The notes under the pieces were generated by a model. That model saw only the letters and a list, made by a program, of their open reading frames with translations. It was not told the DNA's origin and ran no database searches. Shown one piece after another: positions 12,189 to 23,200 of a stretch of DNA of 64,000 nt. Each line of letters begins with the position of its first letter. Positions within the stretch are counted from its first letter, which is position 1. The position numbers and the translations under genes were made by a program. The DNA comes from Diphasiastrum complanatum (taxonomy: Eukaryota; Streptophyta; Lycopodiopsida; Lycopodiales; Lycopodiaceae): positions 1,010,453-1,074,452 of the forward strand of contig CM055111.1 of assembly GCA_029204225.1 (NCBI GenBank). Reading direction: 5' to 3'.

Positions 12189-12593
12189 AAGCTATGCAAT
12201 GGTACCAAATTGATCGTGCGCAAGTTGGGGAGAACGATCATTGAGACAGAGATAGTGGCTGGGAAAAATGTTGGTATGAGAGTGATTATTTTGCACATTC
12301 CGTGGGTACCAACCAGCTCAGACCTACCATTTGAGTTCAGAAGACTACAATTTCCTGTGAAACCCACCGTCGCAATGTCCATAAATAAATCACAAGGGTA
12401 GACAATGGATGCAATGGGATTATATTTGCCGCGTCCAATATTTAGTCATGGACAATTGTATGTGGCATTGTTAAGGGTACGTAGTGCATCATGCATGAAA
12501 GTGCTCATAAAGGATAACAATGGTCATTCGTGGAGCAAAGATGACATTTGCTCATACACTGAAAATGTTGTATACAAGGAGGTGCTCCAGTAG
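12189..12593 (+). pseudogene. Helitron Rep/helicase C-terminal fragment, copy 2
   Basis: The frame begins with KLCNGTKLIVRKLG, continues with TEIVAGKNVGMRV and FPVKPTVAMSINKSQG, then a TAG, and resumes with MDAMGLYLPRPIFSHGQLYV. It covers more of the helicase end than copy 1 and is better kept: only one in-frame stop is seen, again at the Gln codon of the KSQGQ motif. It ends at a TAG at 12591-12593. Lying 400 bp downstream of copy 1 in the same orientation, it points to nested or tandem Helitron insertions. Confidence 0.88.
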
Positions 12594-13313
12594 ATATGGT
12601 GAGTTGCTTGGTGAGTAGATGTAGTTGTTTGGCGAGTAGATTTGGTGAGACTGTTTTTTGAGTGGCCGCCTTCAACTTCCTGCCAACTTCAACTTCATAT
12701 TGTCTTTGACCTTCCTGCCTTGGTGCCAGATACTATGGAGATAATTGGTAATGTTAGTAATGTTGTTTCTGGTGAGTTGTTTGTTATATCCAATATATGA
12801 CTTTACATAGTTTGCAATTGTCGAATGCAGAGTTGTCATATCTTGTTAAGATTATGTGTTGTTGTATGTACAATTTTTTTCTGACATTCTTGGTGTTGTT
12901 GCAGATGTCGAAGATCTACATAAATCACAAGACTTTTGTCCGAGATTTGATGGTATTATTTTGTTTCGGTGATGAGGTGTCTCACTGTTCCATTTTGTGG
13001 TTGATAGAAGCTTACACGAAGTTCTTATTCCAACAACAAAGGAGAAGATGTTTTATTCTGAGAGAATATCGATTCCTATTAGATGTAGATATGTTACTCA
13101 GGAATGTGGCATATGTTTGAAGACATGTTAGTATTGTTAGACTTAGTGACTTTGAGTCAATGTTAGAAAACCTGGTGTATGCCCAAGTATTGGTTTCTAA
13201 TTTATCAGATGACATGATGTCTATTTTTTAAAAATATTGGAATATGAAATTGTTGCTGCTTCAATTCTTCATAACAGTTTGGATTTTTGTGATGAATGTT
13301 TTTCAAACCCACA
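12594..13313. other. Gene-free stretch downstream of the Helitron fragment
   Basis: A 107-residue open frame at 12797-13120 has no motif I recognise. The stretch may include Helitron 3' sequence, but no terminal hairpin with CTRR was identified. Confidence 0.4.
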
Positions 13314-13472
13314 CATTGAATACACACACAAACACACAAGCACACAAATCGCTAAATAAAAGTAAACACACACACACACACACACACATACACATTCCCT
13401 ACCACCTTCGACCACCCACTCATATCATATAGACACGCACACAAGCACACAATTACACACACACGCACACGC

Positions 13473-13527
<55 letters not shown>
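13314..13527. repeat. (CA)n microsatellite cluster
   Basis: CA-rich tract with two pure runs, about 13365-13388 and 13478-13527 (50 bp), joined by imperfect cacacg and cacaag units. Confidence 0.97.
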
Positions 13528-13528
<1 letters not shown>

Positions 13529-13847
13529 CTAGCTCAATGGCAAAGGCCGCAAAACTTAATCTTTGCAAGGCCCCACTTTTCACATAGCTTTGTTGAATTC
13601 AGGTTACCTCCTGAACCGCCATCTGTTACGATTGCTTCTTTAGAAAACTGCTTATGTTGTATCAATAGAGTGATGTTTTTTTGCTCACTTTCCCAGGCTG
13701 CTCCAACATGGAATACTTCATTAGATTCTTCAAATCCAAATCAAAAAAGTAGTTTCTGATGGACTTCTGGTTCGATCTAAGTTAACTTCTACACTAGTAC
13801 TTCTTTTGTTTTCAGCACCAACTTCAAAAATTCACCCAATGTAATAA

Positions 13848-14429
13848 TTATCTTACTATATAAGGCAACATACCAATATTCGGCTCATCATCCTCATCCT
13901 CATCCTCATCCTCCTCTCGTATTGCATCATCCATAGCATTTTGCAAAGTTGCATACTCATTGTGGCATTTCAGCTCGCATCTAATCCTTTTAGTAAGACT
14001 TGCTAGAAACCACATAATCATAACATCTTCAATAATTAGCTCGGGTAAGCACTCAGATTTGAGGCGTTTAATTCGTTCTATGTAATCTCGTACCATTTCC
14101 CGCTTTCTCATTTTAATTTTTCTTAAAAGTAAGAAAGGGTCTTCCATAAACTTCTGAGGTTTGAGCTGTGTGATAAGGGATCGTTTAACAGTTTTCCAGT
14201 CTATGCACTCAGTTTCATCTTGATTATAATACCAATCTTGTGCTGCACCCGTTAAGGCCATTGAAAATAGCCTAAGTTTATCTTGAGAAAAAACTTCGCC
14301 ATAGACTTCACAAGATTCTGTATAGATTTGAAGAAATCTAACAGGATCCGATAATCCATTGTACTTGAATAGATCCAACCGAGGTGATCTTCTAACAATG
14401 CTTGGATTGATTTCCTGAAGAGCAGTCAT
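13848..14429 (-). pseudogene. Ty3-gypsy gag (retrotransposon gag domain), minus strand
   Basis: A 193-residue frame, without internal stops, that matches the capsid-like gag domain of plant gypsy elements: FKYNGLSDPVRFLQIYTESC, LTGAAQDWYYNQ, TQLKPQKFMEDP and VRDYIERIKRLKSECL. It ends in an acidic run (EEDEDEDEDDE). A related gag on the plus strand at 41.7-41.9 kb has RDYIKCLKRLKTECL and RDAMDDAI at the matching places, so both belong to one family. Protease, RT and integrase are missing below 13848, so it is a truncated element rather than a working gene. Confidence 0.85.
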
Positions 14430-15010
14430 TTTTGCAAATTAAATCAATCAGACAATGAGATTGGATCTGGATTTCAATCAGAATATATCTTAATTCAGAT
14501 CTACAAAATTTCTATACTTGCCAATAATGAGATTTCTGATTTTTTTTGGAAAAAGATCTATGATCAAGCGATCTACACGTCTAAGAATGATGAATTCTCA
14601 GAATCAGAATCAAATTGTAACAGAATTGTTCACAAATTGACAGATCCTTGATCTGAAAAATCAGAACCTAAAAATAGTACTGGCGAATGTTTCCTAGGCG
14701 AAGGTTCACTCGACGAAGGTTCTTCAATGTTATTTTAGGTAAAAAAATCTCTAATCAAGTTATTTTTCAACAAATTTGGTAAAACTAACCTTCGCCAAAC
14801 TATCAGATAGTGAATTTGACTCAAATAACGCTAGGGTAAAACTGGCGAAGGTTCTTAATACACAAAAATATGATTTTTGTAGTTTGGTGAGGGTAAAAAT
14901 AGAGATTTTTCTAAATTCTGACAAAATTAACATTCGTCGAACTCAAAAATGATAACTTATTATAAATAGAATCCTCAGAAGGTTCAACAAAAGTTTCGGC
15001 GAAGGTTACA
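14430..15010 (-). repeat. Leader of the minus-strand gypsy gag, with cttcgcc/gcgaagg words
   Basis: Upstream of the gag (higher coordinates) the words gcgaaggttc, acgaaggttc and aaccttcgcc occur at about 14697-14725, 14787-14800, 14845-14856 and 14996-15007. The same vocabulary marks the leaders at 2.9-3.6 and 45.5-45.8 kb. No ORF is present. Confidence 0.45.
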
Positions 15011-16353
15011 AATGTACTACTGTTATTTTTGCAAAAAAGAGACTTTTTATGACACATGGCCTTTGTTTGTCATTCGCCGAACTCATTGATGAGCCTTTTT
15101 ATATCTTTTTGCAAAAAAAAAAAATCATATAAATTCTTATCTCGCGGATCTTACCTATTTTTTAAAGTATTCTTTCATGGGCCTCACCACTATGTTATTT
15201 ATTTCAATTTATTCTACGTTACATTTCTCATTGAAGCTTTCTTGAGTGACCTTTTCAAAAAATGAGTGAAAAAGAAAGAAAGGTGAGAGATATAGCATGA
15301 CATTTCTATTTCTTACTCTACATTATTACTTTTTCTTCTTCTTTAGTTTCTAGTGTTTTCTAGGTCACAAGCCATTTAGGTCAGGTACATTCGAGAATTC
15401 TCTATGGATAAATGACCTTGCAAAGCTCATGAAGCATGGTAACGAGTCATTATTCTATGTTCTACAACGAAGCGGCTATTGGCCTGATCAACCACAAGCT
15501 GCTAATTTTCCACCTGCAACACAACTTTCAAGCAGATGACAAAGATGCTTCTATTTTCAATTGCCAAGATTCAAATGGAAATGTGCAATTAAGTCAAAGA
15601 TTTGAGGTGAAAAAAAAAAACAGTTGCTCCTCAACGACATATTCAATCGAATGCAAGGTTTTTTGAAAACCTTTTCTCACAACAAGAAACAAAGGCAATT
15701 TTCTAATAAGTTGTTGGTTTTATGCAAGCGATAAAATATCTATGCTTTTCCGACTGCAAAGTCTTAAAAAGTCACCATTAAAGTCCCCTTCAATAAATCT
15801 CCTCATCCAATACTACAGTGGGACCTGTAGTTGTTTGAGAATGGGGCAATGTTGGCAGATTCCTTGAGGCCAACATTAACAATAAGTTGCGAGGGTTGTG
15901 GCATTCTGAGTACGTAAGACCATGGCCCAATGAGCACTTGTAAATTATCTATTTTGGAATAAACTAGACTTTGGGCCATGTGATTAAAATAATATTAAAA
16001 GGCCAAAGTAGAAGTTAAACTTAGTAAGTTCCTAAGTTTTTGTAGTTAGGTGGGGTGTGCTTCTTTGTACACCGTTGATTAGTTTGTGCTTTCTTGTGAA
16101 GGGTGTGGATTTCAATCCCACCTCCTTGCAAGTAGCCAATAGGAAGCAAGGGGCAAGGGCCACCCCAAAGATAAAAAGGCACCTATTGTACACCATTAAG
16201 AATCAATACTATTTTGAATAGGGGAAACTCTACTCATTTTTGGAGCCTCTCCTCTCTCGTGGCTCCTCCCCTCTTCTCCATCTCTCTTCCCCTCTCTATT
16301 TCTTGGTTCTTGATCTCTCTCTCCCCCTCCCCTTCTTGGAAGATCCAATCTCT

Positions 16354-16356
<3 letters not shown>
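15011..16356. other. Gene-free stretch
   Basis: AT-rich sequence with short homopolymer runs and no coding region or LTR edge that I can support. A CT-rich lead-in begins at about 16250. Confidence 0.5.

Positions 16357-16438
<82 letters not shown>
16357..16438. repeat. (TC)41 microsatellite
   Basis: 82 bp of uninterrupted TC, flanked by imperfect CT-rich sequence from about 16250. The Arg-Glu and Ser-Leu frames that cross it are products of the repeat, not genes. Confidence 0.98.
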
Positions 16439-16443
<5 letters not shown>

Positions 16444-18400
16444 ATGGTTAATGTAGGTGGTTGATTTAGCATAGATATGGATGATGTTTTGATGTTTCAA
16501 GGTAGGTTAGAAGTTAGGATCTACTTCTTTGTGTGGAAATGTGAATATTGTAGATAAGCTTTAATCTTTAAGTTTTGTCTTCTTGTCTCTCTTAGTATTT
16601 CTTTGTTGTAAACAGCCCTTGAGTTTTTGATTTATTGCATGTTGTGGATTCTTGTTTGGTTGGTTTTCTGCTGGTTTCTTGTAGGAATGATTTTGCTAGT
16701 TTCTTGATTGGTTTCTGGGTTGAGGATCTTTATTGCAAGCTTAAGATTTGAGCTTGATGGGAAGGGTGAAGGCGGAAGAGACCTATACTACAACATGATG
16801 AGATGAGTGGTTGAGTGGAGAAGAAAGGATTCTGTCCTGCAAAGGATTTGCAAACAATACAACAACATTACCCTGTTTCAACAAGACTCCTCCCAGATTA
16901 AGGGCAATCGATTTTTAAAAACACATGTTTGTGGGGTATTGGTTCATGGATTCAAGTTGCTCTATGATGTTTTGGATTGATACCTTGCAGATGACAATCA
17001 AGTTGCCACATCAATAATGCGAGCAATAAGAAAGGTACAAGCATCACGTGGTAACTTATTCCCGATCTTACGTATTCAAGCTGACAATTGTTGGAGAGAG
17101 AATAAGAACAAATTTATTTTTGGTCTTTGTTGTCTGTTAAGTTAGAAATCAGAGTTAATCTGATATACATTTTATGTAAGCTCTAGATGTGATGATGTAA
17201 TTATTGTACAGTTTATTTGGTTTACTGTATATGGTTGTGATCGGGACATGACCCGTTAGGATATATTGATTGGGCACTGATCTCGTAGACGGCTACTTGG
17301 GTTAGCCGGGTAGCCACACGTAGGTAGAAGTTAGCCTGTACAGTGATTTTGAGTTCATTATGCTATACTCAGGGGCATGTCTTGGGTTTGTCAGTATATG
17401 TGACCATATTGGGCCTAACTCTAGTTTGGCAGGTGGTAGGCCAGTTTAGTGACACCTGTTGAGCCCATGCAGTTTGGGGTTTTGCTATATGTACAATGTT
17501 TCTTCATAATAGATTTAACTTTTGTTGTGCCATCTTTGAGAGCTTGTGAGGAGTAGCTATGGTGATTGTGTGATGTGATCTACATACTGTACTAGGGGGG
17601 CCTCTAGATGAAGATGTTGTGTATGGTTCCATACCTATTTGGGTGACAAAAGTTGTTGAAGTGAAGAAAAACTCAGAAGTCTTGGCCACAGAGTTTAAAG
17701 CATTGTGGCACAAACCAAAATCTAATCAACAGCGTAGAAAGCAGAGACAAGTTCACAACTTGGAGTTGTACAAAAATTGCTTAGAGAAAGAATGGATTCC
17801 GAACAACGACGGACCACAATATATGGATGTAGATACTATTGTTCATGCATAGAAATCAAAGACAAAAAAAAAAAAAAAAAATTAAGCACATGACTATACT
17901 GTGGAAAAATCAATATCTATTCCAAAAATATCAGTGGCACACATCAAAGAATACTTGTCCAAATTATCCGATGAAGGTGCAGTTGACATCGAGTAGAGTT
18001 CATGATCATTGTAGTTGTAGAGTCCTGGTTACAATCTTTGTGGCCATCAGTGTAGGACTTGTAATGTATTAGTGAGTATTGGTAGATTCCACATTTGCAA
18101 CATTGAGTCCAAATTTGGCTTCAAAAGACGTGTAATTCCTTTTGTAAATTTAGCTTGGCAATTTTGTAGAAAGCCAACTTTTTGTATGCTAGGGTGTGGC
18201 CTTGACACCCTATTATAAGTAAATCCTTTTCCATGGCATGTGTATTGTAAGACCATGAGGAATCATGATGTAGAAAGTTTAACGCCTTTTAGAAATCCTA
18301 AAGGTTAAAAATAGTTTCTAATTCTCAACCTTTAGAATATTGAAATAGTAGATCACTAGTCTAAAAGGTTAAACTTCTACATTGTCTAGAATTGCACCAA
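16439..18400. other. Gene-free stretch up to the intact copia element
   Basis: No gene recognised. An A run lies at about 17862-17880. A 77-residue frame at 17619-17852 is Lys/Gln-rich and matches nothing I know. The sequence at 18240-18400 continues beyond the inserted element at 24842. Confidence 0.45.
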
Positions 18401-18405
18401 AGTTG
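18401..18405. repeat. Target-site duplication agttg, left
   Basis: Five bases directly left of the 5' LTR, repeated exactly at 24837-24841 right of the 3' LTR. Confidence 0.95.
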
Positions 18406-19060
18406 TGTGAAAATTGTCAACATTTCCTAGCTAGTTTGAGGCCTAAATTGGCTAAAATTGTAAATAGTTTTGGTTCTGGAGTTTCACACGTGTGAACCAG
18501 GCCACAATGTTTTTATTTACTATATTTTTTCAGTATGATGAAGTGTCAAACTTCATACCCTTCAAAATGAGACCATTTTGATGTATTTTGGTCATATAAG
18601 CCATTTTTAGCTATTTTTCCTATATAGGGAATATCTAGGGTCAAGTACCTTCTAGAGAGAGGAGAGAGAGTCATCTTCCTCATCCATAAATAGTAGGGAA
18701 GTCGTGGAGAACAGGTTGGAGAAACCTTTTGTATGCTTCATTGAGATCAATAGATCATTGTCATTGTTTCTTCCTCCATTGAGAGCATTGTTGTGTGTAT
18801 TGTCTTCAAGCTATTGTGTATGATCTTAGGTGCTTTCCAAAAGTGGTAGGCTGATGTATTATGGACTGTATAATGCTATTTTGGGCCGCACTTGATGTTT
18901 ATGGAAGTTTCCATTTGTGATAAATGCTTTTTGATCAAGTTCTTTGCATTCTAGGTAGCATAGAATGTGTTGCCAATTCCTAGCTTATGTAGTTTGGAGT
19001 GCAAGCATTCAAGCCAATGATCTTGGAGTTTAGATCCACTTAGGATCTGTATTTTTCACA
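18406..19060 (+). repeat. 5' LTR of the intact copia element
   Basis: 655 bp from TGTGAAAA to TTTTCACA. A TATA-like cctatatagg lies at 18619-18628, so U3 covers about the first 240 bp and R begins near the gagagagg tract at 18655. The primer site follows at once. Confidence 0.97.
18619..18628 (+). promoter_or_regulatory. Predicted TATA box in the 5' LTR
   Basis: cctatatagg, placed as expected for a plant copia U3. No other TATA-like word in this LTR is as good. Confidence 0.6.
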
Positions 19061-19072
19061 TGGTATCAGAGC
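19061..19072 (+). promoter_or_regulatory. Primer-binding site, initiator Met-tRNA
   Basis: tggtatcagagc begins on the base after the 5' LTR and matches the common plant copia primer site exactly. Confidence 0.95.
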
Positions 19073-19554
19073 TGGTTGGCTTCTATTTATAGTAAGTATT
19101 CCATTTTTGGTGATATTTGGATGTTTGATCAAGTTCTAGCATGATTTTGCATTGCTTTGTTGATCAAATCTTACTAACCTTTGTTTTGTGAGTTGAACTT
19201 GTGGATCAAAAGCATATTTCAGGTCTATTGAAGATCAGAGGCTGAAAAGAAACTATTTTGGATCAGATCATAACACCTAATCATTTGTTATTGTGAGGCT
19301 TGTGCATATTCAATACTAACAATGTTCTTTTCAATCCTATTGTTGACAATCTCCATTCTTGGATGAACACTCTCCTTAAGTGGATGAAACTTCTCCTTAA
19401 GTGGATGACAAATGCTCTTTTGAGTGAGTTGTAATTCTCCTAAAGGCTGAGCAAAGCTCCCATTTGGATGAAAGGTCCCCTTTTTTGGGTGAACATATTG
19501 TAAGCTCCATTGTGAAGAGCATATTGTAAAGATTGTCATCAATTTTGGCATAAA

Positions 19555-20060
19555 TTTTGGTGTACTTTGTTGAGCATGTAAGTAACTCTCCTTATGTAAT
19601 TTGATTGGAGCATTTGCTGGAAGGTGTTAACCATTATGCAAGTGTGTTTTCAGGTTCTTAACAGGTTGAGGAACATTCTCATGTGAAGTGATCTTAGATC
19701 TACATCTAAACACCAAGATTTGACAAGATAGTGAAGCTAGTCTTGTGATTCACTAAGTGTGCTCATTCATTCACCTCTAAATCTTGTATTTATCACTTGC
19801 TGGAGTTTATAAACTTTTAGAAGTGTGGTTTACATGTGGTTTTACAGGTTGAATCAATATCTTAGTGTGTTGATCATATGTTGATCAAGTTTGTTCATTA
19901 CTAGGTAATCTTGGCATCCTAGTTTTGGGTATTTTCTAAGAATGCAAGTAACTCTTCACACCATAACTTGATTTGGTCACTTGCTGGAAAGTTTGAGAGC
20001 TTAAGCAAGAGTGTGTTCAGGTTGGTTTGATTTTGTAATCCATTCTTAGTGTGTGCAAAG
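19555..20060 (+). repeat. Tandem repeats of about 183 bp in the copia leader
   Basis: The word cayttgctggaa starts at 19611, 19794 and 19978, a period of 183-184 bp. Each is followed by an agtgtgktttcaggtt-like word (about 19640, 19822-19850 and 20006). Identity between units is moderate. The array occupies the 1.17-kb untranslated leader between the primer site and the gag ATG. Confidence 0.75.
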
Positions 20061-20232
20061 TGTTGCATGTGTTTCAATCTTCCTTTCTATGTTTGGAAAC
20101 CATCTAGGTTCAAGATAGAAGTGTTTTAGGGTCCTAAATCTTCATAGATCTCTTTATCTATCATTTGTTGAGAGAAAAGTGAGTGCTAAGTGCTTTAGGA
20201 CAGAACCTAAAAGTTGAAGAAACATTAGAATC

Positions 20233-23200
20233 ATGGCTTCCAATGGTGGGATCATGCTAGAGTCTAGTGAAAGGTTGAGTTCATCAAACTACTCTACTTG
20301 GAAAGTGAGGATGGAGTCCTTACTTGAGTTGAATGAACTCATGGACATAGTTGCAGAAATTGAAGAGAGACCTCTCACACTTCAAGAGCAACAAAGGTTT
20401 GATAAGAAGGCCAAAAGGGCTCTTCATATCATTAAAATGAATGTTACAAATGAACTTCTCAAGGAAGTTGGAAAGTGTCAAAGTGCAAGTGAGGCATGGA
20501 ATGCCTTAAAGAAGCTCTTTGAATCAAAGTCCACATCTAGGGTATTGACCCTAAGGAGACAAATATTTTCTAGTAGGCAAAGAGAGGGTGAAAGTGCTCA
20601 TGCATTTATCTTGAGAGTTAAGTCCCTAAGTGATGATTTAGCATGCATTGATGAGAACATAAAAGATGGTGAAATAGTCCAAGTTATGTTGAATGGTTTG
20701 CTAAATGAACATGCTAACCTTGTGCAAAGTTTTGCCATTCAAAGAGTCTTGCCAAGTGTGGTTGACTTGCAAGAAATCTTATTGGCTGAAGAACATAGGT
20801 TGCAATCAAAGCTTGATGGTGCATCCTTGCAAGGTGGAGGTGAAGAGGCTTTCTTCACAAAAGGCAAATTCAAGGGCAAAGGTAAAGGCAAAGGGAAATG
20901 GTCCAAAGGTGGTAACTTTGATCATGATGATCACTCTTCCTCTTCCTCTTCTACTAAGAACAATAAGTCAAAGTTCAAGTGCTTTTATTGTGGGATAAAA
21001 GGTCATTTTGCAAATGAATGTTATAAGAAGAAAAGAGAGCAAGGAGAGAGGCAAGGAAATCTTACAATAGATGAGGAAGAACATAACACATGTGAATCAC
21101 TTGTTATGACTTCAAGTTTGTTAGCCAACATAGATGATAATGATCCTTGGTGGATTGATAGTGGAGCCTCATCTCACATGACAAGACATAAGGAATACTT
21201 TACATCCTTATTGTCTTATGAGGGAGAAGGTAACATCATCTACACTGCAAATGATGGTCAATGTGACATCAAAGGCATAGGCACTATTCCTATTTCCCTT
21301 TCAACAAATAGGAAAGCAAATCTTGAAAATGTTTTGTACATTCCTTCAATCACTAAGAATTTGCTTAGTGTAAGTCAAATGATTGACAAAGGACTTGATG
21401 TGGAGTTCATTGGAGATGCATGTTTGATAAGTAAATGTGGATCCTTGATTGCTCAAGGTAGGAGGCATGGTAAACTTTTCAAGCTTGATGCATGTGTGAT
21501 CTCTAATCATGAAGGATGTATGGCTAGGGAGCAATTGACAAACCAAGAAGTTTGGCACAAGAGGTTGGGCCATCCCAACTTCAAATCTTTGGAGGTAATG
21601 GCAAAGAAAGAGCTTGTTCTTGGTCTCCCTAAAAGTCTTGTTGCAAACAATAGTGTTTGTGAACATTGTGCCTTGTCCAAATCTCATAGACTTGCTTATT
21701 CTAGATCTACTTCTAGATCTAAAGAAGTTTTTCAACTTGTGCATTCTGATATTCATTCTTCTAGTACAACTAGCAATGGTGGGGCAAAGATGTATGCAAC
21801 TTTCATTGATGACTTTAGTAGGTATACTTGGATCTATCTTCTTAAAAGTAAGGATGAAGTGTTTGCTGCATTTGTCAAGTTCAAGAATGAAATGGAAAAC
21901 CAATTCAATACAAAGATCAAATGCTTAAGATCTGATAATGGAGGGGAATACACCTCAAATAGGTTCAAAGACTTTTGTATAGCACATGGGATTAAGAGGG
22001 AGATGTCTAGTCCTAGGACTCCACAACAGAATGGAGTGGCCGAGAGGAAGAATAGAACCCTTTGTGAATGTGCCAAGGCAATGAGACTACATGCTAATCT
22101 TGCTAAGTATTTTTGGGGGGAAGCTTTAGCATGTGCTAACTATCTATGTAATAGATGGACAAGTGCTTCCTTGGATGGTAAAACTCCTCATGAGGTTCTT
22201 TATGGTAGAAGGCCGAGTGTCAAGCATTGTAGGATCTTTGGATGTACATGTTTTGTCAATATCACACTTGATGATAGAACTAAAGAAGATCCTTCATCAA
22301 AGAAGGGTGTGTTTGTTGGCTATAGTGAAGTAAGCAAGGCTTACAAAGTGTACATTCCTTCTACAAAGAAAGTTGTCATAAGTAGGGATGTCATCTTTCA
22401 TGAAGAGAATGTTTCCAATGTTGTTGATGTTGATGTTGATGTGCCTACTAATCATCATGATGTGCAAGATGTCTTGGATGAAGATGGAGATGCCACTCCA
22501 AAGCAAACTTCAAGGAAGACTCAAAGGCAAAGGGCTAAGCCATCAAGGCTAACCAATGATGAAAAAGGAAAGCAAGTGGTGGACAACTCTAACTTTGCTT
22601 TTCTTACCTCTTTTGATGAACCAACTTGTGTAGATGAAGCAAATCAAAAGAAGGAATGGATCCAAGCCATGGATCATGAGCATCAAGCACTCATCAAAAG
22701 CAACACATGGAGGTTGGTAAAGCTTCCAAAGGACAAGAAGGCAATTGGTTGTAAGTGGATCTTCAAGATCAAGACAAATCAAGATGGATCAATCAACAAG
22801 TACAAGGCAAGGTTGGTGGCAAAGGGGTATGCTCAAGAATATGGTATTGACTATGATGAGACCTTTGCACCCGTGGCAAAGATGGTAACTATTCGAATCC
22901 TAATCTCTCTTGCAACTCTTTATGATTGGGATATGTGGCAAATGGATGTTACTAATGCCTTCTTGAATGGTGATCTTGAAGAAGATATTTACATGGAGCA
23001 ACCCGAGGGCTATGTTTCACATGATGAGCCTAATCATGTGTGCTATCTCCAAAAGAGTTTGTATGGGCTAAAGCAAGCACCAAGGAGTTGGTATGCTAAG
23101 CTCAATTCCTTCTTACTTTCTCAAAACTTTGTTATGAGTGAGTATGATCATTCTCTCTACTTTAGATTGAATGAAAATGATATCACTTTACTTTTGATCT

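Noticed and set aside
12797-13120. 107-residue frame downstream of the Helitron fragment
   Set aside because: Cys/Phe/Leu-rich without domain; its antisense frame is equally open over part of it.
13528-13620. tagctcaatggc, a tRNA A-box-like word just after the CA repeat
   Set aside because: No proper B box follows at the usual distance.
16196-16500. Four open frames on both strands, rich in Arg-Glu or Ser-Leu
   Set aside because: They are translations of the (TC)41 microsatellite and its CT-rich flank.
17619-17852. 77-residue Lys/Gln-rich frame
   Set aside because: No motif, no start context, followed by a poly-A run; not supported as a gene.
21346-21903. 185-residue minus-strand frame inside the copia element
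   Set aside because: Antisense to intact integrase coding sequence; no independent support.
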